A stretch of DNA of 64,000 bases. Origin: Pseudomonadota bacterium (GTDB lineage Bacteria; Myxococcota_A; UBA796; CAJQPC01). The first letter of the stretch is position 1. The number at the start of each line of letters is the position of its first letter. The stretch lies in NCBI GenBank assembly GCA_024228935.1, contig JAAESX010000111.1, positions 1 through 64,000 on the forward strand. The letters are read 5' to 3'. The notes below the pieces were generated by a model. That model was not told the origin of the DNA. It worked only from the letters and a program-made list of their open reading frames with translations, and did not search any database. Shown here in pieces: positions 23,372 to 34,239 of the stretch. A program made the position numbers and the translations under genes.

Positions 23372-24250
23372 TCAGCCCAGGAAGTCCAGGACCTCGCGCG
23401 TGAACGGTCCGCTGGCTTGGAGGTTCGGTGCGTGCGCCGTCCCCTGGAAGACGTGCAGTCGGGCGTTCGGCAGCATGCGGGTCAGTCGCTCGCCTCCGGC
23501 AAGCGGGAAGAACTTGTCGTGGACGCCCCACAGGATGAGCGTCGGCTGCTCGAAGCGGATGTCCGGAGGGTTCTTCGTCTGCTCGACCAGGTCCAGCAGG
23601 ACGGGCAGCTGTTCGTCCCGGCGGTCCACGAAGGTCGCCGCGTGCACGTCGGCGAGCACGAAGTCCGGCAGCCAGGGTGGCTTGTGCCACGCCACGTGGA
23701 GCAGGCGCCGGACCCCCTTTGCGTCGCGCGGCATCAACAGGTCGGAGATGTGGTCGACCTGGAACCGCCGACACAGCGCCAGGTAGTCGTCGTAGTCGAA
23801 GCACGAGCCCGGGCAGTCGCTGACCACGACCTTGCCGATGGGCGCGCCGGCGTTCGCGAGCCCCAGCGCCACGAAGCCCCCATAGCTGAGCCCGAGCACG
23901 TCGTAGTCCCGGTGGCCGAGCGACTCCATCAGCTCGCCGCACACGGCGGTCTGCCGCGCCAGCACGCCGTCGGCCCCCGGCGAGCCGCTGCCCCCGAAGC
24001 CCAGCAGGTCGGGCGCGACCACGGTCCGGTTCTTCACCAGCGCCGGGAGCTGCGGGTACCACTGCCACAGGTTGTCCACCCCGAAGCCAGGGACGACCAG
24101 CACGGGCCTCCCCCGCCCGCCCGTCCAGGCCAGCAAGCGGCCGGACGGCAGGGTGAGGGTGCGCTCCACCATCCCCGCGCGCTCGACCTGCCAGCGCAGT
24201 CGCCGAGTATGGATGGCGGCTGGGCCGAGTCGGGAAGGGAGCAGGTCCAC
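23372..24250 (-). CDS. Alpha/beta hydrolase
   Basis: The protein is 292 residues from GTG 24250. ATG 24172 is an alternative, and upstream residues fall in the intergenic inverted repeat. VLVVPGFGVDNLWQW gives the oxyanion loop, VLGLSYGGFVAL the nucleophile elbow (GLSYGG), ILWGVHDKFFPL the acid residue and GTAHAPNLQ the catalytic His. The protein is of the Abhydrolase_1/proline iminopeptidase-like type, cytoplasmic and without signal. It could hydrolyse an ester made or released by the adjacent oxygenase/thiolase enzymes. It lies convergent with the second thiolase and divergent from the FadL-like gene. Confidence 0.87.
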   Translation of the reverse strand: MDLLPSRLGPAAIHTRRLRWQVERAGMVERTLTLPSGRLLAWTGGRGRPVLVVPGFGVDNLWQWYPQLPALVKNRTVVAPDLLGFGGSGSPGADGVLARQTAVCGELMESLGHRDYDVLGLSYGGFVALGLANAGAPIGKVVVSDCPGSCFDYDDYLALCRRFQVDHISDLLMPRDAKGVRRLLHVAWHKPPWLPDFVLADVHAATFVDRRDEQLPVLLDLVEQTKNPPDIRFEQPTLILWGVHDKFFPLAGGERLTRMLPNARLHVFQGTAHAPNLQASGPFTREVLDFLG

Positions 24251-24271
24251 GGGCCGCCGTCCTAACGCGGT

Positions 24272-24309
24272 GGGGCATCCATCCCCCGATGATCGGGCAC
24301 GGATGCCCC
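24272..24309. promoter_or_regulatory. Nested inverted repeat between divergent genes
   Basis: GGGGCATCC (24272-24280) pairs perfectly with GGATGCCCC (24301-24309). Inside the loop, CCCGAT (24285-24290) pairs with ATCGGG (24292-24297) around one G. A further partial copy, GCCCCAT, follows near 24319-24325. It lies in the roughly 80-base gap between the divergent hydrolase and FadL-like genes. It is more likely an operator for a dimeric regulator or a two-way control element than a terminator, since both genes point away from it. Confidence 0.55.
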
Positions 24310-24330
24310 GGCAGGCGTGCCCCATCGGTC

Positions 24331-25761
24331 GTGAAGAGCCGCCTGGCGCCGCGGTCCTGGGTTGGCACGGCCCGTGCAACGGCCCTCGACGTGCTCTTCC
24401 TGCTGCTCGGTTCCGTGTCGGCAGCGTCCCTGGACACAGTCGAGGTCGGAGGTCCCTTCGGCTCCCCGACCTCGAGGGACGCTACCGCCACATGGTGGAA
24501 CCCTGCGGGCCTGGCCTGGAAGGGCACACGCTTCACGCTCGAAGCCGCGCCCACCTGGGGGACGCTCACGATGGATCGTGAGGCGCCCAACCCGGGGTCG
24601 CAGAGCTGGTCGGGCTCCTCGGTCATCCCGTTCATCGGGGTGGCCCACTCGCCCCGGAGGGGGCCCTCGTTCGGCGCCTCGCTCGCGATCCCTTACGCCA
24701 CCGGCGGCCAGGAGCAGGAGCGCGGCGTCGGCTCGTTCTCGATGCGCTCGGGCTCGATCGTCGCAGCCTACGGGCTGGCCGGCATGGCGATGGCGCCGAC
24801 CGACTGGCTGGCGGTGGGCGCGACGGTGGCGGGCGTCCGCACGAGCTGGTCCAGCACCGTCGACATGGACACGGTCCCGGACCTGCACGACGGCCTGCTC
24901 GACATGGGCGAGGTCTCCCCCTACACGGACGCCGATCTCGAGGACGTCCGGTACGCCGCCACCGCGCAGTTCCAAGGCCTCACCGGGAGCGCGGTCACCG
25001 GGGGGCTCGGCCTGGCACTCCAGGGCGACCATCTCCGCCTTGGCGCTGCGTTCCACAAGGGCACCCGGGTCATCAACTCCGGCCAGGCAGAGATCCAGTT
25101 CGGCTGCCCCCCATCCGACGACGCTATGGGCCGGTTCGGCGCCGAGGCCAAGGGCGTCTGCCACAGCCGGGTCGCGGCCGACGCCCGCAGCATCACCACG
25201 CTGCCGTCCCGCGTGCACCTGGGCCTGACCTGGGCGCACCGCGACGTCATCGAGGTCAGCGCGCTTGGCGGCTGGGTCGGCTGGTCCGCCGACGACGAGA
25301 TGCGCATCGAGCTGTCCAACGTGGCCGAGCGCAACCCCCAGATGGGGCAGCAGGCGGCCGAGGCCGTCGAAGGGGTGCGCGTGCGCGAGGTGGGCGCGCG
25401 CGACACCGTCTTCGGCGGCCTCGACGTCAAGGGACGACCCAACAGCCGACTCCTGCTGGGCGGGCGTGTCCTCTACGATCAGGCCGCGATCCCCTCGGAC
25501 CTCATGTCCCCCAGCTCGGCGGACTTCGAGAGCCTGCGGATCTCCGGCCTCGCCGCCGTCGACGTCCGGCCCGGCGTCGAGCTCTCGCTCAGCGCCACCG
25601 GGGTGCTCGCGGCTCCCAGGACCATCACCGACTCCCGCCTCGGCGTGTCGATCGACCAGCCGGGCGCCAGCGAGCTCGCCTACCCCCACGGAAACGGCAT
25701 CTATTCCAAGAACATGGGACGCGTCGGACTCGGCCTGCGCATCCACAGGATCCGCCTGTGA
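24331..25761 (+). CDS. FadL/OmpP1-like outer-membrane hydrophobic-compound transporter
   Basis: The protein is about 476 residues from GTG 24331. ATG 24289 falls inside the inverted repeat, and GTG 24391 would start at the hydrophobic core (VLFLLLGSVSAA). After the signal peptide comes SLDTVEVGGPFGSPTSRDATATWWNPAGLAW. The N-P-A-G-L after an aromatic pair is the FadL-family hallmark of the N-terminal hatch. The rest is beta-strand rich with alternating hydrophobic residues (VTGGLGLALQGDHLRLGAAFHKG, VGLGLRIHRIRL at the end). Such barrels let long-chain fatty acids or aromatic hydrocarbons enter. It is coupled by GTGA to the lipoprotein that follows and faces a hydrolase, oxygenase and thiolase cluster. 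Confidence 0.85.
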   Translation: MKSRLAPRSWVGTARATALDVLFLLLGSVSAASLDTVEVGGPFGSPTSRDATATWWNPAGLAWKGTRFTLEAAPTWGTLTMDREAPNPGSQSWSGSSVIPFIGVAHSPRRGPSFGASLAIPYATGGQEQERGVGSFSMRSGSIVAAYGLAGMAMAPTDWLAVGATVAGVRTSWSSTVDMDTVPDLHDGLLDMGEVSPYTDADLEDVRYAATAQFQGLTGSAVTGGLGLALQGDHLRLGAAFHKGTRVINSGQAEIQFGCPPSDDAMGRFGAEAKGVCHSRVAADARSITTLPSRVHLGLTWAHRDVIEVSALGGWVGWSADDEMRIELSNVAERNPQMGQQAAEAVEGVRVREVGARDTVFGGLDVKGRPNSRLLLGGRVLYDQAAIPSDLMSPSSADFESLRISGLAAVDVRPGVELSLSATGVLAAPRTITDSRLGVSIDQPGASELAYPHGNGIYSKNMGRVGLGLRIHRIRL

Positions 25762-27395
25762 TCCTGCTGTTCCTGGCCTGCGCGGACGGCATCCGGCTCG
25801 AGGACTGGCTCGAGCCCGATCTCGTGCTGCGCACCCCCTCCGCCGGCGAGCACATCTCGGGTGAGATCGTCCAGGTATCCGGTATCGCCCGACATCTCGA
25901 CGAGATCGAGGTCAACGGTGTCCCCGCCGACGTCTCCTTGTTCGGCGCCTTCGAGGTCGACGTGCCCGTCGAGCACGGGATGAACGTGATCGAGGCGGTC
26001 GGGTTCCGCGACGACGGCGAGATCCGCTTCGACCGTCACGCCATCCTTGCGGGAACGTTCGACAATCCAGAAGATCCGGTCCCAGGTGCCATCACGGTGC
26101 GCGTCAACCAGGGCGCGCTCGACACCGCGATGCTGACCGTCCAGGACGCCATCGACCCGGACGAGGTCACGCGCCAGGCGATGGCGATGAACCCCGTCTA
26201 CAACGACAGCTACGACATCGCCGGCTGGTCGTTCGTCACGGTGAAGGCGGTCATCGACTCCATCCACTTCAGACAGCCGAAGCTTCGGGCCACCCCCATC
26301 GCCGACCAGCTCCTCGTCGAGCTGCGCATCCCCGCCTTCCACGTCGCATGCAGCTCATGGGGACACGTCTTCGAGCGCCCGTTCGACGTCTACGTCAGCG
26401 TCGGAGCCGACGAGGTCGTCGTCACTCCCGGCCTCGGCATGCGGGACGAGGACGGACGCCTGAAGCTCTCGCTCGAGAGCTTCGAGGTGCAGCTCAACGG
26501 GTTCCGGTTCGACACCAGCCTGCTGCCCGACTCGGTCGAGGACCTGTTGCTCGTGGACTCGGTGCACGACAAGCTCGAGGGCTTTCTGGGCAACGCCGGG
26601 CTGACACTGCTCGCGCCGCTGATCGAGACCGCGCTGGACGGGGTCGACACCTCGTTCGAGGCCCAGGTGGGGGGCCACCCGCTCTCGGCCGAGCTGGCGT
26701 TCTCCGATGCCCTCATCGACCCGGATGGCATCCAGATCGCGATGGACATGGCGACGCACATGCCCGCCGCGCTCCAGACCCGAGCGCCCGGCTACCTGCG
26801 CAGCCCAGCCACCGCCGAGCCCCAGCCCAGCCACGCCGCCGACGTCTCGGTGGCCGTGGCCGACGACTTCCTCAACGCGCTGTTCTTCCAGATGTGGCGA
26901 GCCGGCCTGCTCGATCTGACCCTGAGCACCGAGGACGGGAGCCTGGACGAGCTTCTGCTGATGCGCCTCAAGGCCGACGAGGGCACCATCCGCGCCCGCG
27001 CCGAGCTACCTCCGGTCATCGGCGAGGAGCGCGGGGAGCTGGCGATCTCGCTCGGAGAGTTCGTCGTGGACATCGACACGCCCGGCGGCGAGCTGGGCGA
27101 GCACGTCTCGATGGCCGTGGACATCGACATCACCGCGCAGGTCGAGACCGCCGACGGTCAGCTCCAGATCGACCTGGGCGAGCCCGACCTGGACCTGATG
27201 GTCCGCGAGTCCGACTGGGGCGCGACCGACGAGGCCACCACGAACCTGTTCGAGGCGATGGTCCCCGTCGACACCGTCGTCGGACTGCTCGGGCAGGTCG
27301 AGGTGCCGCTTCCGACGGTCACGGACGGACCCCTGGACGTACGAATCGTGCGCGACCCCGGGGGGTCGCACACGATCGTGGCGCTCGATCTCTAG
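25758..27395 (+). CDS. Large lipoprotein resembling TULIP-type lipid-binding proteins
   Basis: The protein has 545 residues. The GTG start overlaps the previous TGA. The N-terminus MILLFLACADG has the lipobox Cys at residue 8. An Ig-like beta domain (residues 20-100, with SGEIVQVSG and GMNVIEAVGF) comes first. A long region of amphipathic strands and helices follows. The order LEGFLGNAGLTLLAPLIE, a helix, then SVAVADDFLNALFFQMWRAGLLDL and ISLGEFVVDID recalls the BPI/TULIP fold, where two long sheets wrap a lipid. I see resemblance, not proof. Coupled to a FadL-like barrel, it could pass a hydrophobic ligand through the periplasm. Confidence 0.75.
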   Translation: MILLFLACADGIRLEDWLEPDLVLRTPSAGEHISGEIVQVSGIARHLDEIEVNGVPADVSLFGAFEVDVPVEHGMNVIEAVGFRDDGEIRFDRHAILAGTFDNPEDPVPGAITVRVNQGALDTAMLTVQDAIDPDEVTRQAMAMNPVYNDSYDIAGWSFVTVKAVIDSIHFRQPKLRATPIADQLLVELRIPAFHVACSSWGHVFERPFDVYVSVGADEVVVTPGLGMRDEDGRLKLSLESFEVQLNGFRFDTSLLPDSVEDLLLVDSVHDKLEGFLGNAGLTLLAPLIETALDGVDTSFEAQVGGHPLSAELAFSDALIDPDGIQIAMDMATHMPAALQTRAPGYLRSPATAEPQPSHAADVSVAVADDFLNALFFQMWRAGLLDLTLSTEDGSLDELLLMRLKADEGTIRARAELPPVIGEERGELAISLGEFVVDIDTPGGELGEHVSMAVDIDITAQVETADGQLQIDLGEPDLDLMVRESDWGATDEATTNLFEAMVPVDTVVGLLGQVEVPLPTVTDGPLDVRIVRDPGGSHTIVALDL

Positions 27396-27402
27396 AGCGC
27401 GT

Positions 27403-28164
27403 TCAGCGCCACTCGACGGCGTCGTGCCAGTGCGTGCCCAGGTACACCGGGGCCCTCCAGGCCTGGCTGACGTCGCCGCCGACCCACGGGGCGGTACCGA
27501 CCTCGCTGCTGGAGCTGGCGGGCGACATCGCGATGTCGCGGAAGTCGTCCCAGGCGGCGTCGGGGGCGGACGGCGCGACCATGTAGTCGTGGTTCTGGGT
27601 AAACCGGGGAGACTCGGCTGCCGCGAGTTCCGTCGCGACGACGTAGTACAGCGCATCCGGGTGGCCCGAGGCGTGCCTCAGGTCCTCGGAGGCGTACTCG
27701 GCGTCCACGACGACAGCCATGCCCGGCGAGTCGCCCATGAGCTCGCCCAGGAAATCCCGGCGCCAGGTCTCGGTGGTGGCGATCGCCACCTGGCTGGTCA
27801 TGGACATGGCTTCGGGGTCGAGGGCGTCCCAGGCCATCCGGTCATGGCCCTCGAAGACCAGCCAGCCGTCCGACAGCTCGCCGCGCGGCATGGCGTAGAC
27901 GTAGACCATCGCCGAGTCGAGACCGAGCTCGGCGCGGGTGTCCTCGTCGAGCCGACGCGAGTCGATGATGGCGAAGAGGGCCACCGAGTTCGGCAGCTCA
28001 GGCGCACCGTCGATCTCCGGATCTTCCTCGGGCTCGGGGCCTCCCAGCTCCGCTCCCGGATCCAACAGGCCGTCCTCACCGGGGATCTCGAGATCCGGAC
28101 CGGGCCCCGTCTCGAACGGATCGGCGTGGGCGGCGGACAGGGCGAAAAGTGTGCTCAGGATCAT
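27403..28164 (-). CDS. Exported hypothetical protein
   Basis: The protein has 253 residues. A very short signal peptide, MILSTLFALSAAHA, ends at an A-H-A cleavage site. Residues 16-60 are acidic and Pro-rich (PGPDLEIPGEDG, EPEEDPEIDG). The remainder is a mixed domain with SVALFAIIDSRRLDE, GWLVFEGHDRMAWDAL and MAVVVDAEYASEDLR. No Cys pairs or enzyme motifs are visible. I do not recognise the family. It is convergent with the TULIP-like lipoprotein, with 7 bases between the stops, and shares its direction with the small CutA-like gene upstream. Confidence 0.8.
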   Translation of the reverse strand: MILSTLFALSAAHADPFETGPGPDLEIPGEDGLLDPGAELGGPEPEEDPEIDGAPELPNSVALFAIIDSRRLDEDTRAELGLDSAMVYVYAMPRGELSDGWLVFEGHDRMAWDALDPEAMSMTSQVAIATTETWRRDFLGELMGDSPGMAVVVDAEYASEDLRHASGHPDALYYVVATELAAAESPRFTQNHDYMVAPSAPDAAWDDFRDIAMSPASSSSEVGTAPWVGGDVSQAWRAPVYLGTHWHDAVEWR

Positions 28165-28229
28165 CGAATCTCCTCCAGGGGGTGCCTGAAGGGGATCGGA
28201 AGAAACCGCGACCGGAATTACCCGGGGGC

Positions 28230-28421
28230 TCAGGCCTCGGCGAGACCGTCGAGGCGACTCCGCAGCTTGTACAGCTGGGCAGTCGGGGCCTCGATGCGAA
28301 GGAGCGTGCGCCCCGCATTTCGAGACACCACGTGCACACTCGCGGCCAGGCCTTCGAGGACGAGTTCACGGGCGAGTGTTCGGGAGAAGTCCCCAGGAAC
28401 GGGGAGCATCAGCACGGTCAT
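28230..28421 (-). CDS. Short CutA1-like protein
   Basis: The protein is 63 residues from ATG 28421, chosen because GAGG lies 6 bases upstream. Longer in-frame starts reach into the divergent gene. MTVLMLPVPGDFSRTLARELVLEGLAASVHVVS follows the CutA1 pattern of a strand, a helix with A-R-x-L-V-x-E-x-L-A-A, and a strand. The later part (TLLRIEAPTAQLYKLRSRLDGL) matches the second strand-helix. It lacks the ~40-residue middle found in CutA1 (normally ~105 residues), so it may be a minimal relative or only look-alike. Metal tolerance is the family's historical label, and I do not assert it here. Confidence 0.55.
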   Translation of the reverse strand: MTVLMLPVPGDFSRTLARELVLEGLAASVHVVSRNAGRTLLRIEAPTAQLYKLRSRLDGLAEA

Positions 28422-28464
28422 CCACACCTCGGTTTCGCTCAGGAGTATAGGCACTCGCGGTACC

Positions 28465-30485
<2,021 letters not shown>

Positions 30486-30489
<4 letters not shown>

Positions 30490-30974
30490 TCTGGCTCCTG
30501 GCATGCACGACGGCGACCGAGAACACCGAAGACACCGAGTTCGGCAGCGATCCCCGCGTCGAGGACACCGCGGACCTGCCGCTGGCGACCCTGCTCGTGT
30601 CCGAAGGGACCGTCGTGGACGACGACGAAGACGGGTTCTGGGCCCCGGGCGAGGACGCGGACGTGCTCGTCACGCTGACCAACGCCGGCAGCGAGAGCTT
30701 CCCCTACTACCCGGGGGTCGTACTCACCGTGGACGACGCCGACATCGAGCTCCACAACGACGACTGGTACCTGTACGACCTGGCCGCAGGAGCGAGCACG
30801 ACCGCGGTCTTCGAAGCCACGGCGGGCGGCACGATGGCCAGCGAGACCACGGTGACCTTCACGGCGAGCGCCCATGTGCTCGGCTGCGAAGAAGACGAGT
30901 GTCCGGACCCGGGCGAGCACATCTTCCAGGTCCTGGTCGAGGAGCCTCCCGTGGACACGGCGTCCCCAGACTGA
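30486..30974 (+). CDS. Small acidic lipoprotein
   Basis: The protein is 162 residues from ATG 30486, which overlaps the previous TGA. The signal MIWLLACTT has the lipobox Cys at residue 7. A Thr/Glu/Asp-rich linker to about residue 35 precedes one beta-sandwich-like domain (ATLLVSEGTVVDDDEDGFWAPGED, DVLVTLTNAGSESFPYYPGVVLTVDD, TTVTFTASAHVLGC). Its pattern resembles CARDB-type surface adhesin-like domains. Two Cys near the end (GCEEDEC) may form a disulfide. It is probably displayed with the pseudokinase ectodomain, given the coupling. The exact role is unknown. Confidence 0.82.
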
Positions 30975-31027
30975 GGCTCTTCCGAGGCGCGTCGGCGTGG
31001 CAGGATTCGCCCCCCCGGAGGTCTCCC

Positions 31028-32827
31028 GTGTTTCTCCTTCTCGCCTGCGCGCCCCAGTCGCTCCAGCCCCTCGCCGACGCCGGCCCCGACCGGGTGGGGC
31101 CGCCTGGCATCCCGTTCGCCTTCGAGTCGACCGACGCCGTGGGCGAGGTGACCTGGACGCTCCTCGACACGCCCGAGGGCTCACAGCTCACGGACGAGGA
31201 TCTGATCGTGGAGGGCGAGCGCGCCTGGATCGTCCCGGACGCCCCCGGCCTCTACCTGATCGAGCAGGAAGCCTGCATCGACCTGCAGTGCACGAAGGCC
31301 GAAGCCCTGGCCGAGGCCTGGGGCCTCATCAGCGGCGCCGCCCCCACCGCCGACGCAGGCGCCGATCAGGTGGGCGCGTCCGCTGGCGACACGGTGCAGC
31401 TCGACGCGAGCGGCAGCACCGACCCCGAAGGCGACACGCTGACCTACGCCTGGAAGTTCGCCTCGGTCCCCGCGGGCTCCTCGCTCGTGTTCACCGACAT
31501 CACCGATCGGAAGGACGTGACGGCCGAGTTCGTCGGCGACGTCTTCGGCACCTACACGCTCCGCGTGTTCGTGAGCGACGGCACCAGCACCAAGGCGGAC
31601 ACGGTCGACATCACGCTCTCTCCCGGCGGCAACACCGCACCCGTGGCCGACGCCGGATCCGACCTGGCCGTGAACCTGGGCGATGAGGCGACCTACGACG
31701 GCTCGAACAGCTCGGACCCCGACGGCGATCCCCTCACCTACCGCTGGGGCTTCAAGACGCTGCCCGCCGCGAGCTCGCTCAGCAACGCGGACTGGACCGA
31801 TCGCTACACCACCGCAGGCCGGTTCACGCCGGACGCCGTCGGCACCTACGACGCGCGATTCGTCGTGATGGACGGGACGGACCAGGACGTCGACTTCGCC
31901 GAGGCGGTCGTCACGAGCACCTCGAACACGCCGCCGGTCGCAGACGCCGGGGCCGACACCAGCGGCGCGGTCGGGACCGAGGTCGCGCTCGACGGCTCGG
32001 CCACCAGCGACGTCGACGGCGACACCCTGAGCTTCCGCTGGGGCTGGAAGTGGGTCCCCGTCGGCTCGGCGCTCACCAACGCCGACTTCAGGGACCGCTA
32101 CACCGAGTTCGGCCGGTTCACGCCCGACGTCGCCGGGACCTACCAGGCCCGCCTGGTCGTGAACGACGGCGCCGACGAGACGGTCGACATCGTCGACATC
32201 GTGGTCACCGCGACCAACAACCTCCCCGAGGCGGACGCGTCGCTATCCGACACGGAAGGCGTGGTCGGAGACACCGTCAGGCTGGACGGCACCCTGTCGC
32301 ACGACGCCGACGGCGACGCGTTCACCACGACGTGGGTCTTCACGCAGAAGCCGGCTGGCTCGGCGCTGACCAACCCCGACATCGCCGGGCGATTCTCGAC
32401 CCTGGCCAGCTTCGTGCCCGACGTGGCCGGGGACTACGAGATCAAGCTGAAGGCGGACGACGGAAGCGCGGACATCGGCCGCGACTGGGTCGACATCACG
32501 GTCTACAGCTACGGCTACGACGACGTGCAGGCCGTCTTCGACAGCGACTGCACCAGCTGCCACAGCGGCGGCACCCCGTCGTCCGGGATGGACCTGTCGG
32601 GAGACGCCTACACGACCATCGTGGACGTCGAGAGCCAGGACGTCGTGGGCATGGACCTGGTCGAGCAGGGCGACTCGGCCAACAGCTACCTGTTCCACAA
32701 GATCGCCGGGACGCACTCGTCGGTCGGCGGAGCGGGCGATCAGATGCCGAAGGGTGGCAGCGCTCTCGACACAGCCGATCAGGACCTGATCGAGACCTGG
32801 ATCGACGAGGGCGCGCCCGACATCTAG
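31028..32827 (+). CDS. PKD-repeat lipoprotein with C-terminal CxxCH haem motif
   Basis: The protein is 599 residues from GTG 31028, with GGAGG 7 bases upstream. The signal VFLLLACAPQ has Cys at residue 7. Four or five PKD-like beta-sandwich repeats follow, recognisable from ADAGADQ/ADAGSDL, LDGS/LDAS, S-D-x-D-G-D-x-L-x-Y/F-x-W and F-x-P-D-V/A-x-G-x-Y. The last ~90 residues hold DCTSCHSG, then MDLSG and QMPKGGSALDTADQDLIETWIDEGAP. This matches the planctomycete-type cytochrome c domain with Met ligand and the common W-I-x-x-G-A ending. It would place a haem c on the cell surface at the end of a stalk, suggesting an electron-transfer or sensing role. Confidence 0.88.
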   Translation: MFLLLACAPQSLQPLADAGPDRVGPPGIPFAFESTDAVGEVTWTLLDTPEGSQLTDEDLIVEGERAWIVPDAPGLYLIEQEACIDLQCTKAEALAEAWGLISGAAPTADAGADQVGASAGDTVQLDASGSTDPEGDTLTYAWKFASVPAGSSLVFTDITDRKDVTAEFVGDVFGTYTLRVFVSDGTSTKADTVDITLSPGGNTAPVADAGSDLAVNLGDEATYDGSNSSDPDGDPLTYRWGFKTLPAASSLSNADWTDRYTTAGRFTPDAVGTYDARFVVMDGTDQDVDFAEAVVTSTSNTPPVADAGADTSGAVGTEVALDGSATSDVDGDTLSFRWGWKWVPVGSALTNADFRDRYTEFGRFTPDVAGTYQARLVVNDGADETVDIVDIVVTATNNLPEADASLSDTEGVVGDTVRLDGTLSHDADGDAFTTTWVFTQKPAGSALTNPDIAGRFSTLASFVPDVAGDYEIKLKADDGSADIGRDWVDITVYSYGYDDVQAVFDSDCTSCHSGGTPSSGMDLSGDAYTTIVDVESQDVVGMDLVEQGDSANSYLFHKIAGTHSSVGGAGDQMPKGGSALDTADQDLIETWIDEGAPDI

Positions 32828-32831
32828 GCCA

Positions 32832-34190
32832 CTAGAAGATGGTCATCGTCACGCTGTCCGTGACCGTCTCGTCCGAGTCCGTGTGGGCGAGCTGGAAGAC
32901 GAACGCGCCGGTCGTGTCCGGGCTGAAGCCGGCCTCGGTCGAGCTCGCGTCCGAGATGTCCGAGCTCGTGAGCGAGGAGCCCGACGGCGCGCTGGTGAGC
33001 GTCCAGGCCGCGGTCATCGTCTCCCCCCGGTTGTGGTAGCTGCTCGAGCACACCGTGATGTCCACGCCCAGCGGCACGGACTGGTCGAGGCCGGCATCCA
33101 CGACCGGCGAGCTGGGCCCAGCGACGTTGACCGAGAACTCGATCACCTGGGTGTCCGTGCCGTCACTGCCCTGGACCTCCAGCAGGAACTCACCCTCGAC
33201 GTCGGGCGTGAAGCCGCTGAGCTGGCTGCTCGCGCCCGCGATGTCACCATCCGTCAGAGCGCTTCCAGCCGGGACCGAGGTGAACGCGACAGACCAGCTG
33301 ATGATGGCCTCGCTGTCCGGGTCGTAGCTGCCCGTGCCATCGATGGTCACGTCGTCCCCGAGCGCGACGAACTGCGGCGGCCCGACGTCCACGTATGGCG
33401 GGGTGTTGCTGGACTCCGGCAGCACCGTGACGGTGACCGAGTCGGTGTCGGAGTCCTCGTCATCCTCGACGCGGAGCTCGACCTCGTAGTCGCCCTCGAC
33501 GTCGGGCAGGAACGAGCCGTGGAACGGTACCGTGGTGACCCAGTCCGCCGCGGTCAGCGCCGACGAGGCCGGCACCGACACGAACGACCATGCGTAGGCG
33601 AGGTCGTCGTCGTTCGCGTCCGTGGAGTCCGTGGCGAGCAGGTTCACGAAGTGCTGGAAGTACACCGTCCGGTCTGCACCGGCGTCGGCCACAGGCGCCG
33701 AGTTGGCGTCCCCGCTGATGGTCGCCGAGGCGTAGTAGGGCTGTGAGGCCACGCCGGCTTCGTTCGTGACGACCAGCGCGACGCCGTAGGTGCCCGCCGT
33801 GTCCGCCACGAAGGAGCCCGCGTCCGTGTACCGGTCGGCGATGTCGCCGCTCGACTGGAAGCTCTTCCCGGGAGCGAACTCGAGCGACCAGGCGTAGGTC
33901 AGCGTGCCGCCTTCGGGATCGAAGCTGCCCGTGCCGTCGAACGAGATGGTGTCCCCCACGGAGCCCGTCTGGTCCGCTGTGATCTGGGCCATCGGCGCGG
34001 TGGGACGCGCGGTGTCGCCGGTCCCGCTGTCCGCGCTGTCGCCGAACGAGCTCCACGACGAGCCGGACGTCGCCGAGCGCCCCTGCGAGACCGGGTTCAG
34101 GTCCACGCCGAAGCGGCTGGCGAGGCTCGCCGGAGTGTCTGCGGTGGTGTCCGCCTGAGGGCTGCACGCGATGGAAACGAGGATGAGCAT
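32832..34190 (-). CDS. PKD-repeat lipoprotein without haem motif
   Basis: The protein is 452 residues from ATG 34190, preceded by GGAG. The signal MLILVSIACSPQ has the lipobox Cys at residue 9. A Ser/Thr/Asp-rich linker leads to four PKD-like repeats (VADAGADRTVYF, TDSTDANDDDLAYAWSF, FLPDVEGDYEVELRV, FTPDVEGEFLLEV, FSPDTTGAFVFQL). It is a diverged relative of the convergent neighbour, with which it lies tail to tail (4 bases between stops), but it has no CxxCH. It is likely a surface adhesin or ligand-binding stalk. Confidence 0.87.
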   Translation of the reverse strand: MLILVSIACSPQADTTADTPASLASRFGVDLNPVSQGRSATSGSSWSSFGDSADSGTGDTARPTAPMAQITADQTGSVGDTISFDGTGSFDPEGGTLTYAWSLEFAPGKSFQSSGDIADRYTDAGSFVADTAGTYGVALVVTNEAGVASQPYYASATISGDANSAPVADAGADRTVYFQHFVNLLATDSTDANDDDLAYAWSFVSVPASSALTAADWVTTVPFHGSFLPDVEGDYEVELRVEDDEDSDTDSVTVTVLPESSNTPPYVDVGPPQFVALGDDVTIDGTGSYDPDSEAIISWSVAFTSVPAGSALTDGDIAGASSQLSGFTPDVEGEFLLEVQGSDGTDTQVIEFSVNVAGPSSPVVDAGLDQSVPLGVDITVCSSSYHNRGETMTAAWTLTSAPSGSSLTSSDISDASSTEAGFSPDTTGAFVFQLAHTDSDETVTDSVTMTIF

Positions 34191-34239
34191 GGGATCTCCG
34201 TGGAGACCCCTCGGACCATCCAGCCCGCGACTCAAGCCC

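Noticed and set aside
24289..24330. ATG 24289 as start of the FadL-like protein.
   Set aside because: It lies inside the nested inverted repeat and adds residues before the basic n-region of the signal peptide; GTG 24331 or 24391 fits better.
27424..28464. A long upstream extension of the pseudokinase frame.
   Set aside because: It overlaps two minus-strand genes and is low-complexity. The zinc ribbon starts right after ATG 28465.
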